Origin: Methylacidimicrobium cyclopophantes
GTDB lineage: Bacteria; Verrucomicrobiota; Verrucomicrobiia; Methylacidiphilales; Methylacidiphilaceae
Direction of reading: 5' to 3'
Length of the DNA: 63,014 nt
NCBI RefSeq assembly: GCF_902143385.2
Contig: NZ_CABFUZ020000081.1
Span: forward strand, 1-63,014
In this document: positions 38,174 through 47,829 of the stretch, in pieces
How the letters are laid out: each line of letters begins with the position of its first letter
Numbering within the stretch: position 1 is the stretch's first letter
Notes under the pieces: model-generated
Told to the model about the DNA's origin: nothing
Seen by the model: the letters and a program-made list of their open reading frames with translations, nothing else
Databases searched by the model: none
Program-made: the position numbers and the translations under genes

Positions 38174-39193
38174 TCAGGCCGAGGCGGCCCAAGTCATGGT
38201 GCCCTTGTAGGCTTCTTGGGGTTCTTCGATTCCGAAGTTCCCGGCGATGAGCTCCTCGATTCGGTCGAGCTCGCTCCGGGTGAGGGGGGGAGAGTCGGGG
38301 GCTGCGGCGAATTCCTCGAGCTGCTCCAGGGCGTAGATGTTGGGGAGGCAGGAGAGAATTCGCGGCTCGCAAAGAATCCATTGTAACGCGGCCTGCCCCA
38401 GAGTCCTTCCGGGCACTTCCAGAAAGCGGAGCTGCTCCACCTTTTTTAAACCGTTGGGAAGCCAATGGGCCGGTCGATGGTTGCGATGGTCGCCTTTCGG
38501 GAAGGTTGTCTCAGCGGTGTACCTACCCTCGAGCAAGCCGCTCGAATGCGGAACCCGCACGAGGAAACGGGGGTTTTGATCCGGAGCCGCGTCCATCAGC
38601 GGCCGCCCCGGAAAGGGTTCGAGGAGGTTGTAGATATGCTGCACGACGTGCGGCCGGCGGCGGCGGAGAGCCTCGATTCCTTCGTAGAGCCAGCCGATCG
38701 CCGGCCCGAGAGCGATGCCGTACGACCGAATTTTCCCTTCTCGGCGGAGAGCGTCGAGAAGCTCCCAGATACGGTCGTCGTCAACATGCTCCATCCGGAT
38801 GTTGTGGAGCTGGAGATTGTCGATCGTCTCCCGCCGGAGACGCCGCAAGGAGCTTTCTACGGCTCGCCGGAGGAAGCTCTCCGAAAAATCCTGGGGGAGC
38901 TCGCGTTGGCCGGGACCGCGGGAAGAGCCGGAAAAGTCGTATCCGACCTTGGTAGCGACCACCACCCCGCTCGATTCGCCGCCGAAGGCCTTACCGAGCA
39001 GCTCCTCACCGTAGCCGTAGCCATAGACGTCCGCCGTGTCGAAGAAGTTGATGCCCAAATCGAACGCACGGTGAAGAAAATCGAGAGCTTGCTTTTCGGT
39101 ATATTCCCCCCACCATCCGGTGGATAGTGTCCAGAGGCCAAAGCCGACTTCCGAAACCTTTTGTCCCGTCTCGCGCAGCAACCGGTACTTCAT
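38174..39193 (-). CDS. Aldo/keto reductase
   Basis: NAD(P)H-dependent oxidoreductase with a TIM-barrel fold. In the 339-residue protein VSEVGFGLWTLSTGWWG opens the barrel. The catalytic tetrad is visible as Asp and Tyr in FFDTADVYGYG, Lys in VATKVGYDF and His in NLQLHNIRME. The C-terminal cofactor region includes GRTLGQAALQWILCEP. The substrate cannot be told. ATG at 39193 chosen over a TTG at 39211. It converges on the LAB-N gene and diverges from nuoI. Confidence 0.93.
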   Translation of the reverse strand: MKYRLLRETGQKVSEVGFGLWTLSTGWWGEYTEKQALDFLHRAFDLGINFFDTADVYGYGYGEELLGKAFGGESSGVVVATKVGYDFSGSSRGPGQRELPQDFSESFLRRAVESSLRRLRRETIDNLQLHNIRMEHVDDDRIWELLDALRREGKIRSYGIALGPAIGWLYEGIEALRRRRPHVVQHIYNLLEPFPGRPLMDAAPDQNPRFLVRVPHSSGLLEGRYTAETTFPKGDHRNHRPAHWLPNGLKKVEQLRFLEVPGRTLGQAALQWILCEPRILSCLPNIYALEQLEEFAAAPDSPPLTRSELDRIEELIAGNFGIEEPQEAYKGTMTWAASA

Positions 39194-39276
39194 AAGCTTA
39201 TCGTGTGACAAACACCCGTGGCAGGAAAAGAAAAAAGGCTGACAGCGACTTCGTTGCCGGTAGAGTAGGAAGGATT

Positions 39277-39798
39277 ATGATCGTCGTTCGCAGGCCGGAT
39301 CTTTCCTGGGTGGAACAGCTCTATCTTCCTGGATTCTGGGAGGGATTGAAGATCACGTTGCGCCATTTCGTGGCTAGGTTATCGGGGAAGACGCATATTA
39401 CGCTGCAGTATCCCGAGGAACGCCCTCCCATTCCTCCCGGTTATCGAGGGGCGCCCGTCTTGGTGAAGGATGAGGAGGGTCGGGAAAAATGCGTGAGCTG
39501 CCAGCTTTGCGAGTTTATTTGCCCCCCGCGCGCGATTCGGATCGACCCCGGCGACATTCCGGAAGATTCCCCCTACGCCAAAGTAGAGAAAGCGCCCAAG
39601 GAGTTCTGGATCGATATGACGCGTTGTATCTTCTGCGGCTACTGCGAGGAGGTCTGTCCGGAAGAGGCGATCTTTCTTCTGCCGCAAACCTATTCTTTGA
39701 ACGGCCGGAGCCGCGGAGAGCTTCTCCACGACAAGGCCAAGCTCTACGCGATGGGAGGCGTGTTGCCTCGGCCGATCCGGAAGTGGGCTAACAAGTAA
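39277..39798 (+). CDS. nuoI: NADH-quinone oxidoreductase subunit I
   Basis: Peripheral-arm Fe-S subunit of complex I that carries clusters N6a and N6b to the quinone site. In the 173-residue protein two 4Fe-4S motifs are complete: CVSCQLCEFICPP (Cys72, 75, 78, 82) and CIFCGYCEEVCPE. AGGAAGG precedes the ATG. It is the first gene of nuoIJKLMN. The genes usually before it (nuoA-H) are not here, since an aldo/keto reductase on the other strand precedes it. Confidence 0.96.
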   Translation: MIVVRRPDLSWVEQLYLPGFWEGLKITLRHFVARLSGKTHITLQYPEERPPIPPGYRGAPVLVKDEEGREKCVSCQLCEFICPPRAIRIDPGDIPEDSPYAKVEKAPKEFWIDMTRCIFCGYCEEVCPEEAIFLLPQTYSLNGRSRGELLHDKAKLYAMGGVLPRPIRKWANK

Positions 39799-39895
39799 GC
39801 CGCCGGACGGCGCCCCCTGGAAGTCGGAGAGTTTTCAGAATCGCTCTTGATTTTCTGTGGGGAGTCGCTAACGACGGAACAGTCGGAAAGAAGGG

Positions 39896-40387
39896 ATGGA
39901 AGGATTTTTATTCTGGTTTTTGGCCTTCGGCTTATTGAGCAGCGCTGTTGCGGTGATCGTGAACCGGAGCCCGGTCGCTTCGGCTTTGGGTCTTGTCACG
40001 ATGATTCTCGCCTTGGCCGGGCTTTTCGGGCTTCTGGGGGCATACTTCCTAGCGGCTGTGCAGGTGTGGGTCTATGCGGGCGCGGTCATGGTGCTCTTCC
40101 TCTTCATCATCATGCTGCTCGACTTGAAGGCGGAAGAGGTCACTCCCCTTCGCCCCCTCGGTGTGGGGGCGGGTCTTCTGACGATAGTCCTCCTGGGGAT
40201 CGGTTTTTGGCGCGCCATCCCGGCTTCGGCATGGGAAACGAGCGGGGCGGGGGCCGGGGAAGCGAGCGACGCCGCAAGCATCGGGCACTTGCTTTTTAGT
40301 GCGTATGTGCTGCCCTTCGAGGGGGTTGGCCTTCTCCTGCTCATCGCGATGATCGGGGTGATCGTCTTGAGCAAGAGCGACGTGTAA
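39896..40387 (+). CDS. nuoJ: NADH-quinone oxidoreductase subunit J
   Basis: Membrane-arm subunit of complex I. The 163-residue protein has five predicted membrane segments. The third contains the conserved VWVYAGAVMVLFLFIIMLLD, whose pi-bulge helix is a mark of NuoJ/ND6. The last segment is VGLLLLIAMIGVIVLSK. It is separated from nuoI by 97 bases without a gene. Confidence 0.94.
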   Translation: MEGFLFWFLAFGLLSSAVAVIVNRSPVASALGLVTMILALAGLFGLLGAYFLAAVQVWVYAGAVMVLFLFIIMLLDLKAEEVTPLRPLGVGAGLLTIVLLGIGFWRAIPASAWETSGAGAGEASDAASIGHLLFSAYVLPFEGVGLLLLIAMIGVIVLSKSDV

Positions 40388-40406
40388 AGAAAGAGACGAG
40401 GAGGGG

Positions 40407-40715
40407 ATGGGAACAGTGACGCTGGGTCATTACTTGGTGCTGAGCGGGCTCCTTTTCGCCATCGGCTTGGCTGGGGTCATCATTCGGCGCGATCTTCTGA
40501 TCATGTACATGTGTCTGGAGATCATGCTGAATGCCGCGAACCTCTCCCTGGTCGCCTTTAGCCGGTTCTCTCAGCAGATCCGGGGTCAAGTGCTCGTCTT
40601 CTTTGTCATCACCGTGGCGGCGGTCGAAGTGGCGGTCGGACTGGCGCTTCTGGTCTCGCTCTACCGGATGAAGCGAACGACGAAGGCCGAAGAGATCACC
40701 GCATTGAAATTTTAA
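40407..40715 (+). CDS. nuoK: NADH-quinone oxidoreductase subunit K
   Basis: Small membrane-arm subunit (ND4L type). The 102-residue protein has three membrane helices, with GLAGVIIRRDLLIMYMCLEI and MLNAANLSLVAFSRF holding the conserved glutamate in CLEIMLNAANL and a second in VAAVEVAVGLALLV that take part in proton transfer. Nineteen bases after nuoJ. Confidence 0.95.
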   Translation: MGTVTLGHYLVLSGLLFAIGLAGVIIRRDLLIMYMCLEIMLNAANLSLVAFSRFSQQIRGQVLVFFVITVAAVEVAVGLALLVSLYRMKRTTKAEEITALKF

Positions 40716-40721
40716 TCGCTT

Positions 40722-42497
40722 ATGGCTTGGTTGCTCCTGTTAGCTCCCTTGGTTTCCGCATTTCTGGTTTGGGTGGCCTTTCGCCGGCACCCGCGAGCCA
40801 GCCAAGCCGTCTCGATCACGGCGAGCTTGATCACATTTTTGACGGCGATCGGGATCGCTCTCGGCAAGATCGAGGCACCGGCCTCGCTCGCCTGGATCGA
40901 TCTCCCCGGGCTTCGCGTCGAGATCGGAATGACCTTGGACTCCCTGGCTCGGCTCATGCTGCTGATGGTCACGGGGGTTGCCTTCCTGATCCACGTCTAC
41001 TCGCTCGGTTACATGGCGGAAGATCCCGGCCGAGGCCGGTTCTTCGGGGAGCTCTCGCTCTTCCTCGCCTCCATGATCGGGATCATCGTCTCGACCAATT
41101 TCATCATGATGTACATCTTCTGGGAGCTGGTGGGAGTGAGCTCCTATCTGCTCATCGGTTTTTGGTTCGAGAAAAACTCGGCCGCCGATGCCGCTCGAAA
41201 GGCCTTCCTCGCCAACCGCGTCGGCGACTTCGGCTTTTTGCTGGGGATCCTGACGTTTTGGGCGACCTGCGGGACCGTGGCATTCGATCCTGCGGCGGCG
41301 CGCGGGTTGGCGGGTAACAGCCTTGCTCCCATCGCAGCGCTCCTTCTCTTTTGCGGCTGCATAGGGAAGTCGGCTCAGATTCCTCTCCATGTTTGGCTTC
41401 CTGACGCGATGGAGGGCCCGACCCCCGTCTCCGCTCTCATTCATGCGGCCACGATGGTGGCGGCGGGGGTCTATATGCTCTGCCGGATCTTCTTCGTTTT
41501 GGAACTCTCTCCCGAAGCTCTCTCCGTCATTGCGTGGACCGGAGGGATCACGGCGCTGGTGGCGGCTTTGATCGCGACTCAGCAGAACGACATCAAGAGG
41601 GTGCTTGCCTATTCCACGATGTCGCAGCTCGGTTACATGGTTCTTGCCGTGGGATGCGCCGGAACGACAGCGGCCATGTTTCACCTGACGACCCATGGAT
41701 TTTTCAAGGCGCTCCTCTTCATGGGGGCGGGTTCCGTGCTCCATGCGTTGCACCACGAGCAGGATATTTGGAGGATGGGCGGAGTCGGCCGAAAGATGCC
41801 GTTGACCTTCGCGACATTCGGGATCGGCGCGGCTGCGCTGGCCGGCATTCCGGGACTCTCGGGATTTTTTAGCAAAGAGGATATTCTCCAGACTGCGGCA
41901 CAGAGTAAGCCCGCTCTGTTTTGGATCGCGGCCTTGACCGCTGCCTTGACGGCCTTCTACATGACGCGAATCACCTTGGTCGCATTCCTGGGAAAGCCGA
42001 GAACGGAGGTTGCGACGCACGCCAAGGAATCGCCGCTGGTGATGGGGATCCCCCTGATCATCCTGGCCGGGCTCGCCATCGTCGCCGGCTATCCCTTTTT
42101 CGGGATCCTCCACTACCTAGGGGCGCAGGAATCGGCAGAGAAAAGCCTCCTCGTTCCTGCGGCGTCCTTGACAGCCGTGATTCTCGGTCTGACGGCCGGT
42201 GCCGTCGGCTATGGGCGCGCGACTCGCGAGCGCATTGTGATCCCACTCTTGGAACGGAAGTTCTATTTCGACGAGATCTATGACTGGACCATTCTCAAGC
42301 TGCAGGAGGAAGCGGCTCGGCTCCTAGCCTGGATCGACCAATGGATCATCGGGTTCTTCCTGGTCCGGGGCGGTGCTTTTCTCGTGAGCTTGGGGGGAGA
42401 GATGCTGCGGCTGCTCCAAGCCGGAAACCTGCGAGAATATGCCTTTTTCTTCGCGTTGGGGGCAGGGGGCATCCTCCTTCTGCTCTTCGGCCACTGA
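40722..42497 (+). CDS. nuoL: NADH-quinone oxidoreductase subunit L
   Basis: Distal proton-pumping subunit of complex I. The 591-residue protein has the antiporter-like core IFWELVGVSSYLLIGFWFEK, IGKSAQIPLHVWLPDAMEGP, TPVSALIHAATMVAAGVYML and KRVLAYSTMSQLGYMVLAVG. A long C-terminal part includes the lateral helix (KFYFDEIYDWTILKLQEEAA) and a last membrane segment. Slightly short for the family but complete. Six bases after nuoK. Confidence 0.96.
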   Translation: MAWLLLLAPLVSAFLVWVAFRRHPRASQAVSITASLITFLTAIGIALGKIEAPASLAWIDLPGLRVEIGMTLDSLARLMLLMVTGVAFLIHVYSLGYMAEDPGRGRFFGELSLFLASMIGIIVSTNFIMMYIFWELVGVSSYLLIGFWFEKNSAADAARKAFLANRVGDFGFLLGILTFWATCGTVAFDPAAARGLAGNSLAPIAALLLFCGCIGKSAQIPLHVWLPDAMEGPTPVSALIHAATMVAAGVYMLCRIFFVLELSPEALSVIAWTGGITALVAALIATQQNDIKRVLAYSTMSQLGYMVLAVGCAGTTAAMFHLTTHGFFKALLFMGAGSVLHALHHEQDIWRMGGVGRKMPLTFATFGIGAAALAGIPGLSGFFSKEDILQTAAQSKPALFWIAALTAALTAFYMTRITLVAFLGKPRTEVATHAKESPLVMGIPLIILAGLAIVAGYPFFGILHYLGAQESAEKSLLVPAASLTAVILGLTAGAVGYGRATRERIVIPLLERKFYFDEIYDWTILKLQEEAARLLAWIDQWIIGFFLVRGGAFLVSLGGEMLRLLQAGNLREYAFFFALGAGGILLLLFGH

Positions 42498-42547
42498 CCG
42501 GCGGGCAACGGAATCGAATCCACTAAGAAATACACCTTCCTTCGCCT

Positions 42548-44011
42548 ATGTCACCCTTGACGATCTTGCTCCTCGTGGAAGCCTCCGCCATCGGACTCAT
42601 TCTTTTCGGCGCGCCTCCGAAAAAAGTATCGATGGCAGCCGCTGCGGTAAACTTTTTGCTCAGTCTCTGGCTCTACGTCCAGTTTCCCGCCGGTCTCGGC
42701 GGCTACCAGTTTGTCGAGAGCCACAACTGGATCGCCCTCAGCGGGCTTCCGGACATTCGATATCACGTCGGGGTCGACGGCTTGAGCCTTCCGCTGGTCC
42801 TACTCACCACCCTCGTGACGCTTGCCGCGGTTTGGGTGGCACCGGCGCAAATCAAGCGCGCCGCCGAATTCTATAGCTATCTCCTCTTGTTGTCGCTCGG
42901 CGCGCTCGGCGCCTTCGTTTCGCTCGACCTCTTTTTCTTTTATGCCTTCCATGAATTTGCCTTGATTCCGACCTTTCTCCTCATCGGGATTTGGGGAACC
43001 GAAAATCGGCAATTCGTCAGCATTCAGCTCACGCTCTATCTCGGCTTGGGCAGCCTCGTTCTGTTGGCGGGGATCATCGCGCTCTTGGGAGCTTTGCCGG
43101 CGGGAGCTCGTACCTTCGACATCCCTCGGCTGACGGAATACTTGCGGGAGAATCCGCTCCCTCCAAATCAGCAGCTGCTCCCCTTCGCACTGCTGGCCGC
43201 GGGTTTCGGAACCCTCGTTTCCCTCTTTCCCTTCCATTCTTGGGCTCCTTTCGGCTACGCCTCGGCTCCCGCTTCGGCGGCCATGCTCCATGCCGGAGTG
43301 TTGAAGAAGTTCGGCCTCTACGGCCTTCTTCGGGTGGCCATGCCCCTGCTGCCTGGCGGAGCGGAGGCATGGAAACCCTGGATTTTGGCCCTCCTGCTTG
43401 GGAACATCCTCTTTATCGGCTTTTCCACGATCGCGCAGAAAGAGCTACCTGCGATGCTCGGTTTTTCGAGCGTGATGCACATGGGCTATCTCTTCCTTGG
43501 CTTGGCTTGTTGGAACGTGCTCGGTATCAGCGGGGTGGTCTTTCTCATGGTCGCTCACGGCTTGAGCGCGGCGCTCCTCTTTGCCGTGGCGGGCGAGGTT
43601 CGGGAGCGCGCAGGAGAAATCCGCTTCTCCGAGCTCGGCGGCCTAGCTCGGAGGATGCCCTTCGTCGCGGTTGCGTTTTTGGTCGGTTCGTTTGCCTCGG
43701 TAGGGGTCCCAGGGCTCGCAAATTTCCCTGGCGAACTCCTGATCTTCTTCGGTTCCTGGAGGAGCCAGCCCCTCTTTACCGCCGTGGTGGTCTGGGGAAT
43801 CGTCATTTCGGCCGTTTACCAGCTCCGGGCTGTGCGGTCTGTCTTTTACGGCGATCTGCCGCAGCACCTAATACAGGCGAACGACGTAGAAGGCTCCGGG
43901 CGGATCCCCTACATGCTGCTGATGGCTGCGCTGTTGATTCTCGGAATTTGGCCTGGAACGCTTCTCGGAGTGGTCGGCTCCGGAGTAAGAGGTTTTCTTT
44001 CGCTCTACTAG
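42548..44011 (+). CDS. nuoM: NADH-quinone oxidoreductase subunit M
   Basis: Antiporter-like proton-pumping subunit. The 487-residue protein has YHVGVDGLSLPLVLLTTLVT, FAFHE-type FFFYAFHEFALIPTFLLIGI, FPFHSWAPFGYASAPASAAM and LHAGVLKKFGLYGLLRVAMP. The usual HTWLPDAH motif is replaced by FHSWAPFGYASAPAS, which is atypical. The conserved Lys in the KKFGLYG segment is kept. Confidence 0.95.
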   Translation: MSPLTILLLVEASAIGLILFGAPPKKVSMAAAAVNFLLSLWLYVQFPAGLGGYQFVESHNWIALSGLPDIRYHVGVDGLSLPLVLLTTLVTLAAVWVAPAQIKRAAEFYSYLLLLSLGALGAFVSLDLFFFYAFHEFALIPTFLLIGIWGTENRQFVSIQLTLYLGLGSLVLLAGIIALLGALPAGARTFDIPRLTEYLRENPLPPNQQLLPFALLAAGFGTLVSLFPFHSWAPFGYASAPASAAMLHAGVLKKFGLYGLLRVAMPLLPGGAEAWKPWILALLLGNILFIGFSTIAQKELPAMLGFSSVMHMGYLFLGLACWNVLGISGVVFLMVAHGLSAALLFAVAGEVRERAGEIRFSELGGLARRMPFVAVAFLVGSFASVGVPGLANFPGELLIFFGSWRSQPLFTAVVVWGIVISAVYQLRAVRSVFYGDLPQHLIQANDVEGSGRIPYMLLMAALLILGIWPGTLLGVVGSGVRGFLSLY

Positions 44012-44044
44012 CGAGGAAGCGGAAAGGGAGCTAGGGAGAAGCCC

Positions 44045-45481
44045 ATGCACGAAGGATTGTGGATGATTGCCGCGCCCGAGGTGATCTTGGTGGCGGGAGG
44101 AGTGTTTCTTTTGCTTGCCGAGTCCCTGGCCAAGCTCGAATCCAAAGCGGTCGGCGTCCTGGTGCTGGCAGTCCATCTGATCGCCGGGCTTTGCCTCCTG
44201 CCATTCATCACCACGAGGGCGGTGATTTGGGATGGACTCTATACCTGGGATCGCTTTGCGGTCTCCGGGAAAGCGTTCTTTCTGGTCGTCGGAATGCTTG
44301 TCACCTACTTGAGCTTGGAAGGAGAGGCCAAAGTCCCGGCGGCACGGGCGGAATTCTACATACTGCCCCTCTTTTGTACCGCCGGAATGGCCCTACTCTG
44401 CTCCGTTCGGGATTTCGTCCTTCTTTTCGTCGCGCTCGAGCTGGTGACGGTCACCCTCTTCGTCCTGGTCGCCTACCGGCGGTCCGACCCCGCTTCCTTA
44501 GAGGCGGGCGCGAAGTATTTGATCGTCGGCGGTTTGGCGACCGCGTTTCTGGTGATGGGGATCGCCTACATCTTTGGCGCAACGGGATCGACCCAATTCG
44601 ACGCGGTAGCCGGCTTCGCGGAAAGCGAGGGGGTGGGTCCGGTGCTCCTTTTCGGTCTGGCTTTCCTCTTGGTGGGACTGGGCTTCAAAGCCGCCGCGGT
44701 TCCCTTTCATATTTGGGCGCCGGATGTTTACCAAGGAGCCCCGACTCCGATCACCGCCTATCTTTCGGTGGGCTCCAAAGCGGCGGGCTTCGTGGTCTTG
44801 CTCCGGGTTTTCCTCCTGCCCTTTTGGAATACCGACTTCCAGCGCCATTGGGTGCCCTTGGTCGCATTGCTGGCGGCGCTCTCGGTGGTTCTCGGAAATT
44901 TGGCGGCGCTTCCGCAGCGGAATATAAAACGGCTCCTGGGGTATTCGAGCATTAGCCACGCGGGTTTTCTGCTGATCGGAGTCGCCTCGCATAGCTTTCT
45001 CGGATTTGCCTCGGTGCTCTACTACTTGATGGCCTACCTGGCGGCGACTTTTACCGCGTTCCTGGTCCTGGTTCTCCTCGAGCGGGAAAAGGGAGGGGAG
45101 ACGATCGCCGACCTTTCCGGCCTCGCACAAAGGAGTCCGCTATTGGCTTGGTCGATGGCCCTTGCGATGGTTTCGCTGGCCGGCATTCCACCTCTGATGG
45201 GATTTTTCGGTAAGCTTCTCGTCTTCCTTGCTGCGTGGGAGAGCGGGCTTCACTTTCTGGTCATAGTCGGTGTGGCTGCGGCGGCCGCCGGAATCTACTA
45301 TTACGTGATGGTCGTGCGGGCGATGTTCTGGAGCGATCCGGTACACCAAGGCCCGATCGCCGTCCATCCGGCGACACGGGGGTTGCTTCTAGCGCTCAAC
45401 GTCGGGAGCATCCTTTTCGGATTTTACGTAAAGCCGATTCTTGCCTTGGCGGCTGGTGCGGTGGTCGGGTCCGGAGGTTAG
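44045..45481 (+). CDS. nuoN: NADH-quinone oxidoreductase subunit N
   Basis: Third antiporter-like subunit of complex I. The 478-residue protein has [80 protein letters not shown] and [20 protein letters not shown]. It ends the operon 30 bases before a tRNA gene. Confidence 0.96.
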   Translation: MHEGLWMIAAPEVILVAGGVFLLLAESLAKLESKAVGVLVLAVHLIAGLCLLPFITTRAVIWDGLYTWDRFAVSGKAFFLVVGMLVTYLSLEGEAKVPAARAEFYILPLFCTAGMALLCSVRDFVLLFVALELVTVTLFVLVAYRRSDPASLEAGAKYLIVGGLATAFLVMGIAYIFGATGSTQFDAVAGFAESEGVGPVLLFGLAFLLVGLGFKAAAVPFHIWAPDVYQGAPTPITAYLSVGSKAAGFVVLLRVFLLPFWNTDFQRHWVPLVALLAALSVVLGNLAALPQRNIKRLLGYSSISHAGFLLIGVASHSFLGFASVLYYLMAYLAATFTAFLVLVLLEREKGGETIADLSGLAQRSPLLAWSMALAMVSLAGIPPLMGFFGKLLVFLAAWESGLHFLVIVGVAAAAAGIYYYVMVVRAMFWSDPVHQGPIAVHPATRGLLLALNVGSILFGFYVKPILALAAGAVVGSGG

Positions 45482-45511
45482 GTCACTCCCGCAGCGCCCC
45501 GTAGAAGCTGA

Positions 45512-45583
45512 GGGCAGTTAGCTCAGAGGCAGAGCGTCTCGTTTACACCGAGAGGGCCGGGGGTTCGAATCCCTCACTGCCCA
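45512..45583 (+). tRNA. tRNA-Val (UAC anticodon)
   Basis: A 72-base cloverleaf: acceptor GGGCAGT with ACTGCCC and discriminator A, D arm GCTC/GAGC, and anticodon stem CTCG/CGAG around TTTACAC. The T arm GGGGG.TTCGAAT.CCCTC is intact. The anticodon TAC reads Val codons. CCA is not encoded. It sits between nuoN and hppA. Confidence 0.95.
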
Positions 45584-45652
45584 GAGCGAGCAAAAGCGGA
45601 AAAAAAGGGATTGCTCCTTGGCGAGAGCGGATTATTGTCAGCGCGCGGCCCC

Positions 45653-47704
45653 ATGCGACAGTGCCTAATTGACCATGCGTTAGGGCTTTCCATCAGCTTT
45701 GCCCTCCTCGGAGTGGCTGCGGCCGTCGTTTTGGCGATCCAAGTACGGGGGATGGATGCCGGCAACGAGCGGATGCGGGAGATCGCCAGCGCCATCCAGG
45801 AAGGAGCGGCGGCGTATTTGAATCGCCAGATGCGGACGGTGGCGGGAATTGCCGCAGTCCTCTTTCTTCTGATCGGATTCTTCAAGAGCTGGTGGGCCGC
45901 TGGAGGCTTCCTCCTGGGCGCGGGCTGTTCGTTTTTGGCGGGATTCATCGGCATGCGCGTCGCCGTGCTTGCGAATGTTCGAACGGCGCAGGCGGCGACG
46001 GTCGGACTCCAGCGCGCCATGCACGCCGCCTTTCGGGGTGGGGCGGTTACGGGCCTGCTGGTAGTCGGACTCGCGCTCTTTTCGGTAGGCACATTCTATT
46101 TCCTGTCGTCCTCCTACCAGGGTCTTCGAGAGACCGTATCGGCTCTCGTCGGGCTGGCCCTCGGCGCCAGTTTGATCAGTGTCTTCGCGCGCCTGGGTGG
46201 GGGCATTTACACGAAAGCGGCCGATGTCGGCGCCGACCTTACCGGAAAGATCGAGCAGCGTTTGGAAGAGGACGACCCCCGCAATCCCGCGACCATTGCG
46301 GATAACGTTGGAGACAACGTGGGAGACTGCGCCGGGATGGCTGCCGACGTTTTCGAAACCTACGTCGTCAGTCTCATCGGGGCCGTTCTTGTCGCGGCGA
46401 TCAGCTTGGGCGGGGATCCCGCGGCGATGATGTATCCGTTTCTGGTCGGCTGCATTACCATCCTAGGCGCGCTTTGCGGGATCGGATACGTGACCTTTTC
46501 CAAGGCCGCTCCGGGAAAGGCGCTGGTCCGTGGGGTCATTGCGAACGGAGTCGTTGCTTCGGCCCTCTTTCTTCCTCTTTGTCTCTGGCTTTTCCCCAAC
46601 CGGTGGGCCCAAGAGTATAGCTGCTCGGTCATCGGGGTGCTGATGACGGCCGCCATGGTCATGATCACCGACTACTATACCAAGACCACGGCAAAACCGG
46701 TGCAAGGCATCGCGCGGGCTTCCCAGACCGGTCACGCAACCAACATCATCGCTGGCTTGGCCTTGGGGATGGAAGCGACCGCGCTTCCGGTCCTCTTCAT
46801 TGCGATCGCCGTCCTAGCCACCTATTGGCTCGATCAGCTCTACGGCGTGGCGATCGCGGTTCGCTGCATGCTGAGCATGGCCGGAGTCGTCATTTCGTTG
46901 GATAGCTTCGGCCCCATCACCGACAACGCGGGGGGCATCGCCGTCATGAGCGGACTGCCGAAGCAGACGCGCCAGATAACTGACGAGCTCGACGCTGTGG
47001 GGAACACGATGAAAGCCGTCACCAAAGGCTATGCCATCGGCTCCGCGGGATTGGCGGCTCTCGTCCTCTTCGGCTCCTATGTGGAGGAGCTTCGACATTA
47101 CAGTTCGCAGGCCACGGCCGAGGGACTGCAATTCCGACTCCAAGATCCCAAGGTGATCGTGGGACTCTTCCTCGGCGCTCTCCTCCCCTACCTGTTTGCC
47201 GCCCGGAGCATGGCGGCGGTGGGCAATGCAGCGGGAGCCGTCGTGCAAGAGGTTCGGAAGCAGATTGCGGAGATCCCGGGCCTTCTCCAGGGGACGGCGC
47301 GTCCCCTCTACGGCCGTTGTGTCGATATCGTGACGAAGGCCGCATTGCACGAAATGATCTTTCCGGCGCTTCTGCCGTTGATTCTTGTCGTCGCGATCGC
47401 GGTAATCCCCGGACTTGGTCCCGTCGTGCTCGGAGGGGCTCTGATCGGCACGATCGTCACCGGTCTCTTCGTCGCGATCTCCATGACCTCCGGGGGCGGC
47501 GCATGGGACAACGCGAAGAAATATATCGAGGAAGGCCACTACGGCGGGAAGGGATCGGAAACGCATGCCGCCGCCGTAACGGGTGACACCGTGGGCGATC
47601 CTTATAAGGATACCGCCGGGCCTGCGATCAACCCGATGATCAAAGTCGTGAACGTCCTGGCGATTTTGGTGATCGGGATCTTTGCTCGTTACTGGAAACT
47701 TTAA
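45653..47704 (+). CDS. hppA: K+-independent H+-translocating membrane pyrophosphatase
   Basis: Pumps protons across the membrane on hydrolysis of pyrophosphate. The 683-residue protein has about 16 membrane segments. Substrate motifs are [40 protein letters not shown] and [20 protein letters not shown]. Lys454 in [18 protein letters not shown] is the position that, in this family, marks enzymes not needing K+ (Ala in the K+-dependent class). Residues 1-5 follow an ATG at 45653 without a clear ribosome site; in-frame TTGs at 45635 and 45611 are alternatives. Its place behind complex I suggests a shared role in membrane energisation. Confidence 0.96.
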   Translation: MRQCLIDHALGLSISFALLGVAAAVVLAIQVRGMDAGNERMREIASAIQEGAAAYLNRQMRTVAGIAAVLFLLIGFFKSWWAAGGFLLGAGCSFLAGFIGMRVAVLANVRTAQAATVGLQRAMHAAFRGGAVTGLLVVGLALFSVGTFYFLSSSYQGLRETVSALVGLALGASLISVFARLGGGIYTKAADVGADLTGKIEQRLEEDDPRNPATIADNVGDNVGDCAGMAADVFETYVVSLIGAVLVAAISLGGDPAAMMYPFLVGCITILGALCGIGYVTFSKAAPGKALVRGVIANGVVASALFLPLCLWLFPNRWAQEYSCSVIGVLMTAAMVMITDYYTKTTAKPVQGIARASQTGHATNIIAGLALGMEATALPVLFIAIAVLATYWLDQLYGVAIAVRCMLSMAGVVISLDSFGPITDNAGGIAVMSGLPKQTRQITDELDAVGNTMKAVTKGYAIGSAGLAALVLFGSYVEELRHYSSQATAEGLQFRLQDPKVIVGLFLGALLPYLFAARSMAAVGNAAGAVVQEVRKQIAEIPGLLQGTARPLYGRCVDIVTKAALHEMIFPALLPLILVVAIAVIPGLGPVVLGGALIGTIVTGLFVAISMTSGGGAWDNAKKYIEEGHYGGKGSETHAAAVTGDTVGDPYKDTAGPAINPMIKVVNVLAILVIGIFARYWKL

Positions 47705-47751
47705 GACGAGGTTTGACCCGCGGTCGGGGCTGGCTTAGGCTTTTGTAAAGC

Positions 47752-47783
47752 GCCTCTCGCATCGCCTCGAGCGAAAGAGAGGC
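47752..47783 (+). repeat. Hairpin between hppA and tal
   Basis: Perfect seven-base arms GCCTCTC (47752-47758) and GAGAGGC (47777-47783) lie in the 125-base gap between hppA and tal. A shorter partial stem (GGC TTT ... AAA GC) lies just before it. It could belong to an hppA terminator or a tal leader; no T-run follows. Confidence 0.25.
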
Positions 47784-47829
47784 CGCTCCTTCGGAATCGA
47801 CAACCCGAAGATCTTGGACATAAACCCCC

